Positions 34,459 through 43,986 of a stretch of DNA of 64,000 nt are shown here, in pieces. The stretch spans positions 62,001-126,000 of the forward strand of contig CAJQUW010014281.1 in NCBI GenBank assembly GCA_907163375.1, given 5' to 3'. Below the pieces are notes generated by a model. That model searched no databases. It had not been told where the DNA came from and saw only the letters and a program-made list of their open reading frames with translations. The position numbers and the translations under genes were made by a program. Source of the stretch: Prostheceraeus crozeri (lineage: Eukaryota > Platyhelminthes > Polycladida > Euryleptidae). Every line of letters starts with the position of its first letter. Position 1 is the stretch's first letter.

Positions 34459-37400
34459 ATGCCAGTCACTTTTGCGCAACTACAAGAATTTAGAGCCAAA
34501 CACCAGAAACGTATATGTATCGGCCAGATAAATGTGAACTCAATCAGGAAGGAAGATGATCGGCCACTCCTGACCATCAAGAGCGGATATCTGGACAAGT
34601 TGAAATTGGACATTATGTGTATTCAAGAAGCAAAGGTAGACGGCAGCACTTCCGATGCCGAGTTATCAGCTCTTGGGTACCGCATCTTTCGCGAAGGAAG
34701 AAAAAAGTCTGGAGGAACATTGGTGTATGCTAGAGAACATATACCAGTATCTCGAATTCCTTGTGAACCGCAAGACAAGAAATTCAGTTCTATTGAATGT
34801 GTTATGCTACATGTCAACGCTGAGCATGAAAGCCTTGTACTTGTTTGCTTGTATCGTCGACCATCTATTTCGTTAGAAGCTGCAAGACAAGAAATGACGT
34901 ATGTACTCACCATTGCAAGTTCAACTGAATCGAATGTCGTGGTTATTGGAGACATTAATTTATGCGCTCTGGGAACACATGTGAAAAGGTACACGGAACT
35001 TCTTGAAGATCTATGTGACCAGTTTGGTGTGATCTGTGAGGTGCAGGAGACTACGAGACCTGCTAGTGGATCTTGTATAGATCAGGTTCTTGCAAGTGAA
35101 GGTATAATTAGCGAAGTTGTTGTTCACGAACCCGGACTATCCGATCACTACATGGTGGTATCAGCTTTGGGAGTAGATCGCCCTCCTGTTCAAAAAAGCA
35201 CACTGATATGCCGCTCTTTTAAGAACTTTGATCCTCAGATGTTTCTGTCAGACATAAATGAGGCCATTCCTGTATTTGGTGTGTGCAATATTTTTGACTC
35301 AGCAGATGATATCTATGCTTTTGTTCGTTCACTTTTCTCTCAAATATTAGAACGCCATGCCCCATTGATAACAGTAGCGATTCGTCCTAACTCAATACCT
35401 TGGTTCAATGGGAAAATGGCCTACGCTCGGCGTATGAAACACTACTGGCTGAACAGGGCGCCCATAGACAAGGAAACAGGAAAAAGAAATCACTCATGCT
35501 ACGCATGGGAACGCAAGACTCATTGGCAAAAGTTGGAGCGAAGTCTAAACAGAGGAGCAGCAGCAAAGTATTTCAAAGATAAGTGTGAATCAGAAAGCTG
35601 CAAAGATTTTTACAGGACATTCGAGGTGTGTATGAAAAGTCGCAAGTGCAAACACAATACAATGATATTGCTCAAAGATAATGTTAAAAGTGATACTTAT
35701 CTGGTGAAAGACGAGCAGATCGCAAATAAGTTCGGACAGCACTTCCAGAGCATTGGCATGAATGATGAGAGCAATCGCTTACAGGAAACTGAATTTGAGT
35801 GCCTCGGTGAGCATTTAAGTGTCAAATTGATCACCGATGAGTTAAATGCGAACGAGGATGAATTTGACTTTTCTCAAACAGATCCGATAGAAGTTGAGGC
35901 CATCATAAAGAACATGAAAACATCAAAAGCGGCTGGTATGGATGGCATACCCTCTCGTGCTATCAAGGCGTCTGCAGCATCCATGAGTGTCATCATAGCC
36001 GCTCTATTCAACATGATCGTGGCAAAATGTCAATTCCAGATTGATATGAAAAGAGGAATTTGGATTCCGGTATTCAAAAGTGGATCACGAAACGACGTTT
36101 CGCGCTATAGACCTATCACCATACTGCCTCACTTTTCAAAAATTGTCGAAACCCTGATGACGTGTCGATTTTCAAAGTATGTTCTTCCACTGCTCTGTCC
36201 TTTCCAGTTTGCATACAAGAAGAATCACAACACAGAATCAGCCCTCGTTTACATAATTGAAAATTGGAAGCAAGCGGTAGACACAAGGAAATCAGTCGCA
36301 GCAGTTTCCCTTGATTTATCGGCAGCGTTCAATAGCATTCCCCATCAACTTCTTTTAAGAAAGTTACATGCCTATGGCATGTCTATGAGGGCGGTGGAAC
36401 TGATGGGATCATACTTGAACGGACGTTTCAACCAAGTTAAGGTCAATGGAAAGACATCAGAACTTTGTTATGAAGTTACGCGAGGCATTCCTCAAGGATC
36501 CCAATGGGGACCTCTCATTTGGAATGTTTATCTAAACGACCTGTTCCCTATGATACTGCAGCATGTAGCAAAGGTAGTCGCGTATGCTGATGATATCGCC
36601 TACTGGATAACAGGTGACGATATCACAGAAATCCAGAAAAGAATGGACGTTCTGATGGTGGATATATTGAAATGGTTCAGAGAAAACGGATTACAACCAA
36701 ATCCAAGTAAATTCCAATGTATCGGACTGGGAGGCGGCGGAGCGAATCTGAAATTCAGGATGAAAGACTCGAGATTGGAAAATATGCAGAGTATTCAACT
36801 GCTAGGGGTTAATATTGATAGAGCTTTCACATTTGAAAACCAAGTGAAGAAACTTACAAGAACCATAGCTTGGAAGTTGAGTGGCATACGTCGTCTGAAG
36901 AATACTATAAGCCGTAATATCAGATGGAGACTTATTCAAACGTACGTTATGCCGCATTTTGATTATGTGTCGTCTATATATCTATTTCTCCCTGCATCTT
37001 GTAAACGAAAGATGCAGACTATGCATAACCGTTGTCTACGAATGGCTACCAGAGCATTCACAACGCCGATACCAGAACTTGTCAAGTCGCTCCAGACATA
37101 CGAGTTGGAGCTCAGATGGCATATGAAGCTGTTTAAGGTGATGCAAGCAGTCTCCAGAACAAAGATCCAATACCGAGATACAGCAAGCATGACAGAGTTC
37201 ATAACGAAGTACCAGCTGAATCCAGGCTATGCTCCAATCGCTCTTGGAGAACTTTTTGTGTTGTCGACGAACCCCATAAGAAATGTGTTTCAGCAACCGA
37301 AAGTGAGATCTGTGAAAGCTGGTGAGCGTTCACTGCGTTTCTACGGCACCAGCTTCTGGAATAAGGTTCCCATGGACATCCGAAATTCAAATGCAGCTTC

Positions 37401-37464
37401 TATGAAAGTGACAAGTTATCTGAGAAGCTACCTTCAAAGACAAAGTGGCATTACTGCATCGTGA
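34459..37464 (+). CDS. LINE ORF2: endonuclease plus reverse transcriptase
   Basis: 1001 residues, no internal stop. The N-terminal APE-type endonuclease (residues about 20-240) shows 'IGQINVNSIR', 'LDIMCIQEAKVD', 'VVVIGDIN' and 'GLSDHYMV', the expected N, E, D-N and D-H catalytic stations. The reverse transcriptase (about 480-770) shows 'IWIPVFKSGSRNDVSRYRPI', 'SLDLSAAFNSIPH', 'GIPQGSQWGPL' and the catalytic box AYADDIAY at about residue 706. The C-terminal part has 'LLGVNID' (thumb) and 'MQTMHNRCLR'. No RNase H domain or CCHC knuckle seen, which fits CR1/L2/Rex-like elements. Function: target-primed reverse transcription of its own RNA. Confidence 0.95.
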   Translation: MPVTFAQLQEFRAKHQKRICIGQINVNSIRKEDDRPLLTIKSGYLDKLKLDIMCIQEAKVDGSTSDAELSALGYRIFREGRKKSGGTLVYAREHIPVSRIPCEPQDKKFSSIECVMLHVNAEHESLVLVCLYRRPSISLEAARQEMTYVLTIASSTESNVVVIGDINLCALGTHVKRYTELLEDLCDQFGVICEVQETTRPASGSCIDQVLASEGIISEVVVHEPGLSDHYMVVSALGVDRPPVQKSTLICRSFKNFDPQMFLSDINEAIPVFGVCNIFDSADDIYAFVRSLFSQILERHAPLITVAIRPNSIPWFNGKMAYARRMKHYWLNRAPIDKETGKRNHSCYAWERKTHWQKLERSLNRGAAAKYFKDKCESESCKDFYRTFEVCMKSRKCKHNTMILLKDNVKSDTYLVKDEQIANKFGQHFQSIGMNDESNRLQETEFECLGEHLSVKLITDELNANEDEFDFSQTDPIEVEAIIKNMKTSKAAGMDGIPSRAIKASAASMSVIIAALFNMIVAKCQFQIDMKRGIWIPVFKSGSRNDVSRYRPITILPHFSKIVETLMTCRFSKYVLPLLCPFQFAYKKNHNTESALVYIIENWKQAVDTRKSVAAVSLDLSAAFNSIPHQLLLRKLHAYGMSMRAVELMGSYLNGRFNQVKVNGKTSELCYEVTRGIPQGSQWGPLIWNVYLNDLFPMILQHVAKVVAYADDIAYWITGDDITEIQKRMDVLMVDILKWFRENGLQPNPSKFQCIGLGGGGANLKFRMKDSRLENMQSIQLLGVNIDRAFTFENQVKKLTRTIAWKLSGIRRLKNTISRNIRWRLIQTYVMPHFDYVSSIYLFLPASCKRKMQTMHNRCLRMATRAFTTPIPELVKSLQTYELELRWHMKLFKVMQAVSRTKIQYRDTASMTEFITKYQLNPGYAPIALGELFVLSTNPIRNVFQQPKVRSVKAGERSLRFYGTSFWNKVPMDIRNSNAASMKVTSYLRSYLQRQSGITAS

Positions 37465-37593
37465 CTTGACTTTCCAAGTTGACTCTATCTTAGTTTCCTT
37501 TTTTTTACTCCATGTTTTCTAGTTTGTTCGTTTGAATTTACTGTATTTAGATTATTCACATGCATGTCACATGTCGTGAATACAATACAATAC

Positions 37594-38000
37594 GAGTCCC
37601 CATGAGATTTTTTCCTGAAAATGTTAAATTGTGACCACCTTTGGCGGTCAATAGCGGAGGATTGGAAGTGAATGAAGAGCTCGGGTTTCTTTTAGGGGCA
37701 AGACGGCACTTTGTTCTCTCGGTTTCGTTTCCAAATGAGAGCCTGTTGAAAATCGAGTTTTTACACATTTTCCAAGATTTTGAAACTTTTTGAAAAAACT
37801 GAAAAGTTTTTGAAACTTTTTGAAAAGTTTTTTCACCTCGGCTCCTGGTCATCGTAGAGGGTCGAGGGATGTCTTAAATGAAAGGGGAGAGCGAGAAAAC
37901 ATGACTGTCAAAATTTGAATTCAATCGGAGCACTAAAACCGGAGATAGACGGGTTTATAGTTTTTGGATGATGGATATTACGTCATCTGCTGATCGCCAC
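37594..38000. repeat. Diverged unit of the 327-bp repeat family
   Basis: Contains 'cacctcggctcctggtcatc', 'gtagagggtcg', 'ttaaatgaaaggggagagcgagaaaac' and 'ttcaatcggag' in the order found before the LINE, plus repeats of 'ttttgaaactttttgaaaa'. Confidence 0.5.
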
Positions 38001-38003
38001 AAA

Positions 38004-38014
38004 CTATATAAGCG
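38004..38014 (+). promoter_or_regulatory. TATA box, leftmost unit of element 1
   Basis: CTATATAAGCG with a GC-rich downstream edge, about 30 bp before a purine/pyrimidine start region. No other TATA-like motif near it. Confidence 0.5.
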
Positions 38015-38516
38015 GGGAACCGACAGAGACTTTTCATTTAGAGGAGAGCGATTGTCAAAGGTCGTCTCTCTGAGCTACGATGATAGCTTCGGACATTCCA
38101 AATTCCGGGTTTCTGTAAGAAACCGACTTAGAAAATTTCATTGCTGAACTCAGCTAAGGCGTCAGACTTAGAGGTTCGCCAGGAGATGGCCTTCGTCTCC
38201 AGGTCATAAAAGACTCCAAAACTTTAAAGGCTTGCAACTTTGCTTCTACAAGTCCGTTTGACTTAATTCAAAAAAGGTTCGGTCGCTATTGATCTACCCT
38301 AAGTGATAAACTACTTATAAAATTTCACAAGTAGTGCTAAAAAGTTGAAAAATTTAAATTCACTAGTTTTGGAGGTTTTCCGGGGTTTTCGACCCTGCTG
38401 AAGTCAATGAAGGCAGGTATGGGTGTGTACGAGCCAGTCTTCTTATGTTACAAGCGGCTTTTCATTGAAAGCGAGCAAGACACGAAGAGTTTTGCTGTAA
38501 TATTCCACTGACAGTG

Positions 38517-38649
38517 TGTTCCTTCGGGACGGCGGACGATGCCGTAGTGATAAGTGTGGCAAGGGAGTGTGTCACATTTTAGACCGAAACCGCTGGGGCA
38601 ACTCATGTCTCATGTTGGGCATTTGACACAGTTCTCAACGTGGCACTTT
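38517..38649 (+). ncRNA. Conserved leader block, copy A
   Basis: About 131 nt matching 43659-43788 in several blocks: TTCCTTCGGGACGGCGG, TGCCGTAG, TTAGACCGAAACC, CTCATGTTGGGC and CTCAACGTG. Two local hairpins are predicted in both copies (UCC-UUCG-GGA and ACGGC-N7-GCCGT). The block is closed by AGTG/CACT here and by AGCG/CGCT in copy B, a paired change. The TTAGACCGAAACC block lies in a different reading frame in the two copies, arguing for RNA- or DNA-level rather than protein-level constraint. Confidence 0.55.
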
Positions 38650-38730
38650 GAACGCCAATCGGTTGAGTCTTAGCTATCTTGTCATGGGTGGCATCTAAAC
38701 ATCTCCATTGCAAAACGCTGGTGAATCACG

Positions 38731-39480
38731 GCTTGCTATCCCTCTCTACGGCTTGCTATCAAGCTGATCAAAGCAACGACTTTGGATGTTTCCTCTTGTA
38801 AATAACTCCACCGATTTTTATGTTAAAATCGGGGCCCGGATACCAACACAGTTTGCATGACGCACGCTCTGTCCGCCCGAGGTTGGATTTGTGATTGCCT
38901 TGGAGCTGGGATAAGATCCCCTCTGAGTAATGCCTGCAACGGATTCAAGAGCTTAACACCTAAACGGTTACTGGCTTGCTATCAGGCCTTTGTGAAATCT
39001 CGTCTAGCCTTACTAACTCAGGGTTGGCAACGTCTATCGTTTGTCATTGTAACTTGGTAAAAATGAGACGGTTACTGCAGGCATTGACGTCAAACATTTT
39101 CGCGTCATAGGGTAACCCGTCTTTGTGTTGGGAGTTGGTAACTGAAAGCACGGTGACTGCCGATGCCCATATATGGTAAAACCGCTGTTGTCATGTCAAA
39201 TGCATGGCCAAATAAGGAAGGTCTGAATCATGGCTTAGTGCTCGCTGGGTATATAAACCGCGACTTTTCTCTAGTCTTCACTCCTGTTTCAAGTTGCAAG
39301 ACGAACGGTGAGTGCTCTGACAAGGTTTGCTATCCAACTTTGGGTTTTAGGATAAAGCTAGGAATCATACTCTTTAAATTTGGTTGATGATTTTATTCCA
39401 ACGTTTGCTATCAAATGTTTGATGACTTAGTCTTTCAATGCATATCAGCAAGTAGTATCCTATAAACACTTGCTATCAAA
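38731..39480 (+). repeat. Array of TG-CTAT-CA mini-hairpins, leader A
   Basis: The motif TTGCTATC occurs six times. Four are clear or fair hairpins with loop CTAT(C): GCTTG-CTAT-CAAGC (38751-38764), GGCTTG-CTAT-CAGGCC (38973-38988), GTTTG-CTATC-CAAC (39325-39338, imperfect) and ACGTTTG-CTAT-CAAATGT (39401-39418). Two others have short or no stems (38731, 39470). Stem bases change but pairing is kept. All lie between the conserved block and the downstream coding region. Confidence 0.65.
39250..39257 (+). promoter_or_regulatory. TATA box
   Basis: TATATAAA in a GC-richer setting (gctgggtatataaaccgcg), about 255 bp upstream of the coiled-coil gene. A donor-like ACG/gtgagt follows about 50 bp later, consistent with a short non-coding first exon. 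Confidence 0.6.
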
Positions 39481-39506
39481 TTTTCCTCTATCTTTACAGA
39501 ATTATC

Positions 39507-40515
39507 ATGACTAAAACTCTGCGTTTTATCATTACTCTATGCTCCTGCGGTAGATTAACAAGGGGCAGCGAATACCGTAAGCATATCAAAGAGGTGACGC
39601 TGGACCAGCATGAGAGAATGCATGTTTTTAAGGTCTGTGTTCATCATAGGATGGTGTGTGATGAGGATGATGTTGAGGGTTTCCGGGAGGCGCACGAATC
39701 TTGCCCATCCGGAAACATTGGTGCGCAGCCGTTTCGAGTGTGGATGAGTGAATTAATTAAGGCGAAGGAGGAGTTGAATGCAGCAGTTAGAAGTATTGAG
39801 GGTGCTGTAGCGAAGGATCGGGAGGTAGTGGTGAGTGAAGAGGAAGTAGAGGTAGAAGGAGTGATTGAGCGGGCGAGTGATGAGACTAGGAAGATGATGC
39901 TCTCATTGTTTGGGAGTGAGTTGTCTGACGAGTTGGATGGTGAGGTGGCTGAGCCTGTAGCGACATCATCGCCTAGGAAAGAGGCGCATGATACGGAGGC
40001 GTTTGTGAGGTTGAAGGATCGTATAATGGGCATGGAGAGTGTGAATAGAAAACTTTTGAAGGAGAATGAAGAGCTGAATGCTAAGGTTGAGGGTATAAAG
40101 GTGATGAGAGAGGAGTTGGAGGAGATGCGAGTGAAGTCCAGCAGGAGTGGTTGAAGGAAATGAGTGAAATGATGAAGCGAGTGAAGGCGGTTGAGGGCTT
40201 AGAGTCGGAGTTGATGCGTGAAGAGTTGAGAGAAGAGTGAAGAGGAAGAGATTGTATGAGGTCCACCTTCCCCTCTTTGAAAATAATGTGTGCGATGCCC
40301 CATCCATTACAAGCGACCTAAATCAAACACAGGAGTGCTACGAGAGCGACGGAGTCCGATGTCTCCACATGAGCATGGATATTACCAGTCAGCTTGAAGA
40401 CTTCGTCGTCCGAAAAATTCGGAAGAAAGTTCCCAGTAAGTTTCTTCAATATGATCATTTCCTTACCGCCTCTAATCTCCTATTCTTTTTCTTTCAGAGT
40501 TTTTGCAATAGTTGA
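39507..40515 (+). CDS. Element 1: cysteine/histidine-rich N-terminus plus coiled coil
   Basis: The main open frame starts at ATG 39507 (after acceptor-like tctttacag) and encodes about 215 residues. The N-terminal 60 residues have C-x-C and clustered H/C ('TLCSCGR', 'VCVHHRMVC'), which may bind zinc. Residues about 85-215 are acidic, charged heptad-like coiled coil ('KEELNAAVRSIEG', 'ESVNRKLLKENEELNAKVEG'). A further coding-like segment lies at the 3' end. No homolog recognised. Coding-like sequence also lies beyond the piggyBac-type element inserted at 40561, so the element probably landed in this transcription unit. Part of a fossil. Confidence 0.55.
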
Positions 40516-40560
40516 TGAAGAGAGTAGTGTCGGTGGACGGAGAACGACCCATGGGCCCTC

Positions 40561-42459
40561 TTAACCCATTTAAAGCCGCCTATATAAATATCGGGAAATT
40601 TTCTATAAAAACGGTGGTAAGTATTTCAGAATGTTATAGTTAAGAATAATATATGATGACCAGTTCATTACAGTAACCCTTTCTTAGAAATTAAAGCCGT
40701 AACGATTTCGTTACGATGGCGTCATATGATGTCAAAATATACAAAAGCATGTTTTTTCAAATGTAACTTCTAACTTGCTCCAAGCAATTCCTGCCGAAAT
40801 AATGAGTCATAGCTTCATCATAAAAGCTCTCCATCATATTTCAGAGGTATTTGTCGAGACGGTTAGTTAGCAAATTTAATCAAAGGCCTGCTTTATACTA
40901 CTTGTCGTTGCTGTTTGCTATAAAATCGTTATCGTTGAAATGAGAACAAGTTTTTGAATTTCGAAAGTCATGTCGAGAAATATTCTCTCACTGCATGGCA
41001 TCGACTCCAAAGTCGTGGTAGAGTTGGAGACGTCTCAGTAATTCGCCATGTCCACATAAATAAAGAACACCAAGAAATGAATGCATTTGAGATTGTTTAG
41101 CGTTATGTAGGCCTAAACAATTATTTTGTCCCGGGTAGTCATTGGTTTCTGCCACCAAGGTCGATGAGACCATCAGCATGCGTATCAAGTATCTCATAGA
41201 GATTCTTGCCTTGAAATGCATCCAGAGAATGTTTGTCCTATCTACGAAGATGAAAATTACCCCGATATTTGCCATTATGTTGACTGCTTTTTCTGTTTAC
41301 TGAAATGATCATTCTAGTCATCTTTTGTTGGAATCTCACACTGCCCTGCGATATAACTAGCTGATGAGACATCGTTTGACAGACAAACATCTTCAGCACA
41401 TAAACTCATCATCGTCTCATAACTCTGATGAAGCATTTACTTCTGGAGGATTTTGCGGAAATAGTCATGTACCGTCATCATCGGCATTAGGCCTATTGCA
41501 TATTCAGTAACTTCTTCATCCATAGTTAGCAACATCTTGGGTATTGTCTTCAGATAACTGCACAGGTTGATATAATCAAGTTTAGCCTTTATAGATATTT
41601 TAAACCAGTTTGGGTCGTCTCGAGCCGCTGGCGTGCCCTTGTAGGGAGAAACGCATCGTCTACGGCCAAAGAAGTTTTGTATTGAAATTGCTCGAGTCGG
41701 AGGACATCTTTGTATTCTATGCCCACGCGAACTGGCCCCCTGCAATGTTTATGATTAAGCTACAAGAGGAAATGCTTGAGATTTGATCCCTCTTTGACTT
41801 GCTTCCGCACATGAGCTAACAAGTCTAATATTGAGGAAAATACTACAGGAATGGACTTCGGTTGGTTTTGTGACGGGAAATCCATAGACTTTAAATAGCA
41901 ACAAGCATTACACACTCATATAATACACTAGGAATGCAATATTCCAATATAATTGTTCGTTTTCAGTATTCAACAAACATTAGTTTTGAAGAAAATTGAC
42001 AGTACTCACCACCGTTTACTTCATTTACGTTTTTTCTAAATGTTGTTGTTTTTGACATTTTGTAGATCATATTACGCCAGTGTAACTAAAACGTTAGTGT
42101 TTCAAAAAATTGACATGCCATGTCATGAATGTATATCTGATGAAGTATTCATTGCTATTTTCGGTATTTTAAGAATAATGAGATTACGCAAATCACATGG
42201 ATAGTAAATTACATGTGCACGTTCATCCACTGTGTCTTCCAGTATAGAAGCAGATTTTAAGCCCGTTTTTGTCTAATTTCGTGATCAAATATAAGCACCA
42301 AAAAGTGCTAATTTGTGAATTGGCGATAGTTTGCCTGAAAATATATGATAAATCATGTATGGCAATCAAAATATTGTATCATATATCGCTAGCTGGAGAA
42401 GACAGCAGATTCCGAAAAGTGCTGTAACGAAAACGTTACACTGGCGCTAAATGGGTTAA
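40561..42459. mobile_element. Non-autonomous piggyBac-type element with TTAA duplication
   Basis: Perfect target duplication TTAA (40561-40564 and 42456-42459) around 40565-42455. Ends are inverted: CCCATTTAAAGC on the left and GGCGCTAAATGGG on the right, close to the CCCATTTAACGC ends of the complete piggyBac element at 57070-59934. Subterminal palindromes GTAACGATTTCGTTAC (about 40699) and GTAACGAAAACGTTAC (about 42424) mirror the palindromes of the larger element but with different arms. Two short minus-strand frames (40988-41275, 41437-41745) show no transposase motif. It would depend on a transposase supplied elsewhere. Confidence 0.93.
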
Positions 42460-42895
42460 GGGCCAACCTTCTAATGCAGCTAAAGCGGTCCCAAGCCCGC
42501 CACATATGTTCGGATATGGAATGCAGAGGAGAAGAATAAATGATGAATGGAATGAAATGGGAGGCCACCCTTGCACCACATGCAACACATCACAGACTTC
42601 TCTCTTCGCTAGTGAACAAGCTCTGAACGTTACTTTACTGTATCGCAGTCGATTGCTATACAAGTATTGAAGAAAACGTAAGTTAGTAAAATCAGCAGAA
42701 AAAAAACATAGGGAGACATGTGATGTTCCAAATATAGTTATTTCAAAGATTGAACTCAACATGATAAAGCATTGATGAATAATACTACCACGAAGGGTAA
42801 CAAGTCTATCGTTTATAGAAATCAACTACATGGTATCAGTAGAGACTCGTTACCTCTAAGGTATAGTTAGCAAAAAGTCGTCATGAAAAAATACT

Positions 42896-43348
42896 TTATT
42901 TGGTCTTTGATTTAACATCATTGAAACCCACTCTACTAATAGCAATGACAATATGCTTTATTTTATTCAGAAGCAAATGATCGCCGTAAGCATGAAAGTT
43001 GTCCATCCGAGAAATAATCTTCCGCAGATGTCGTGTATAAAACTCATAAGCATCAGTAACATATTCTTGTCCATAGGAACGAAATTGAAAGTCAACACTT
43101 TCCGCTACTTCACCTTGTGGAAAATGAATGTAATTGACATGTGCAATTAAGTGAGCCTTGATGAGAGTGTCTTTGAAATAAGATATCAACTCCGTAAATA
43201 TCTCTCGTGTGTAGTCTAAGCATGCTTCCAATTCTGTCTCCTCCCTTTGAAACTCAAGGATGTAATCTTGTATTAAGCATCCGAAGCACTCTTGATGAAA
43301 ACGAATCGTGCAATCATCATGTTTCAATGTATTGACTTCAGGTGCCAT
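42896..43348 (-). CDS. Element 1: stand-alone paralog of the PolB N-terminal domain
   Basis: 150-residue open frame. Its middle ('GEVAESVDFQFRS', 'EFYTRHLRKIISRMDNF', 'LLLNKIKHIVIAIS') matches, in order and spacing, the start of the PolB region near 45.4 kb ('GEVESTVTIRIAS', 'EWIERHATYLVSNLNKF', 'LVFDGIEKVDIKIN'). In protein-primed polymerases of this class that segment precedes the exonuclease domain. A separate copy on the opposite strand could be a regulator or interaction decoy; the function is unknown. Part of a fossil element. Confidence 0.6.
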   Translation of the reverse strand: MAPEVNTLKHDDCTIRFHQECFGCLIQDYILEFQREETELEACLDYTREIFTELISYFKDTLIKAHLIAHVNYIHFPQGEVAESVDFQFRSYGQEYVTDAYEFYTRHLRKIISRMDNFHAYGDHLLLNKIKHIVIAISRVGFNDVKSKTK

Positions 43349-43487
43349 GGTTGAGTCTATTGCTAAACATCATATTTGCCTGAGACGATTTCAAGAACGC
43401 GTTGCAAATGTGCGTGCGCACATCGGGAACTCTAGATCGTCTGTGATTGGACGAGAGGTCTCATCCATTCACCGCTTAGGAAAATCT

Positions 43488-43495
43488 TATAAAAG
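43488..43495 (+). promoter_or_regulatory. TATA box
   Basis: TATAAAAG in cttataaaaggcagtgcacc, followed about 50 bp later by a donor-like CAAG/gttagt. Heads the transcription unit with conserved block copy B. Confidence 0.65.
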
Positions 43496-43553
43496 GCAGT
43501 GCACCAGCTCTGCTCTTCACATTTATCTTTCACAAGGTTAGTGTCGGTGAGCT

Positions 43554-43610
43554 CCTGCTATCAGGTTGTTTTGACTTGCTATCAAGTTGAATAGTCTCTT
43601 GCTATCATAT
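43554..43610 (+). repeat. Array of TG-CTAT-CA mini-hairpins, leader B
   Basis: Three copies: CCTG-CTAT-CAGG (43554-43565), TTGACTTG-CTAT-CAAGTTGA (43571-43590, eight pairs with two G:U) and a weak CTTG-CTAT-CATA (about 43599). Same invariant tip as leader A with different stems. They lie upstream of the conserved block, whereas in leader A they lie downstream. Confidence 0.65.
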
Positions 43611-43658
43611 CTTCTGCTCATAAAACATATCATCGCTGTAATACCTCCTTTGCTCGAG

Positions 43659-43788
43659 CGTTCCTTCGGGACGGCGGGTACTGCCGTAGAGGGATTGCGT
43701 TGCACGGGTTGTTCGTCATTTGTTAGACCGAAACCTCTGACCCGTTGCTCATGTTGGGCGTTCGATTTCATACTCAACGTGACGCTTT
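43659..43788 (+). ncRNA. Conserved leader block, copy B
   Basis: Matches 38517-38649 (see copy A). Ends AGCG..CGCT pair. UUCGG in the first hairpin is also complementary to CCGAA in the TTAGACCGAAACC block in both copies, so an alternative long-range pairing is possible. An ORF crosses it (43587-43850), but copy A has an in-frame stop at the equivalent place. Confidence 0.55.
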
Positions 43789-43986
43789 CTCTCGCCAGGT
43801 CAGAGTACTTGAGCCATTCGACAAAGGTTAGTCTTTATGATATGGAGTAGAGTGAAATGTAATGCATTAGATGTCACTTCAATGATTGTTCCCATGATAA
43901 ACGTTGACTAGGCAAATGAAACGATTCTCATCTTTCCTTTTCAGTGATTGAAATTTGCTAACGTAATCTGCAATCGACTATCTGCC

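Larger units (their letters stand above)
32401..37593 (+). mobile_element. LINE retrotransposon, CR1/L2/Rex-like group
   Basis: A complete single ORF2 (34459-37464) is preceded by about 2 kb of A-poor, T/C-rich sequence. A 3' tail follows, ending in tandem AATAC (gaatacaatacaatac, 37578-37593), a short microsatellite tail of the type used by this LINE group. The 5' boundary is not certain. No ORF1 (gag-like) was found: the apparent frames at 32404-34314 owe their length to lack of A. The ORF is uninterrupted, so the copy is young. Confidence 0.82.

Noticed and set aside
38517-38649. Hammerhead, HDV-like ribozyme or dicistrovirus-type IRES
   Set aside because: The catalytic core words of hammerhead (CUGAUGA with GAAA in the right order) and the nested HDV core could not be placed; IRES landmark loops are absent.
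40988-41745. Transposase remnants in the TTAA-flanked element
   Set aside because: The two minus-strand frames show none of the piggyBac D motifs or the cysteine-rich end.
43587-43850. 87-codon ORF crossing the conserved leader block as a protein gene
   Set aside because: Copy A of the block has an in-frame stop and the most conserved word is in another frame there, so a coding explanation fits poorly, although a few third-position-type differences near the 3' end gave pause.
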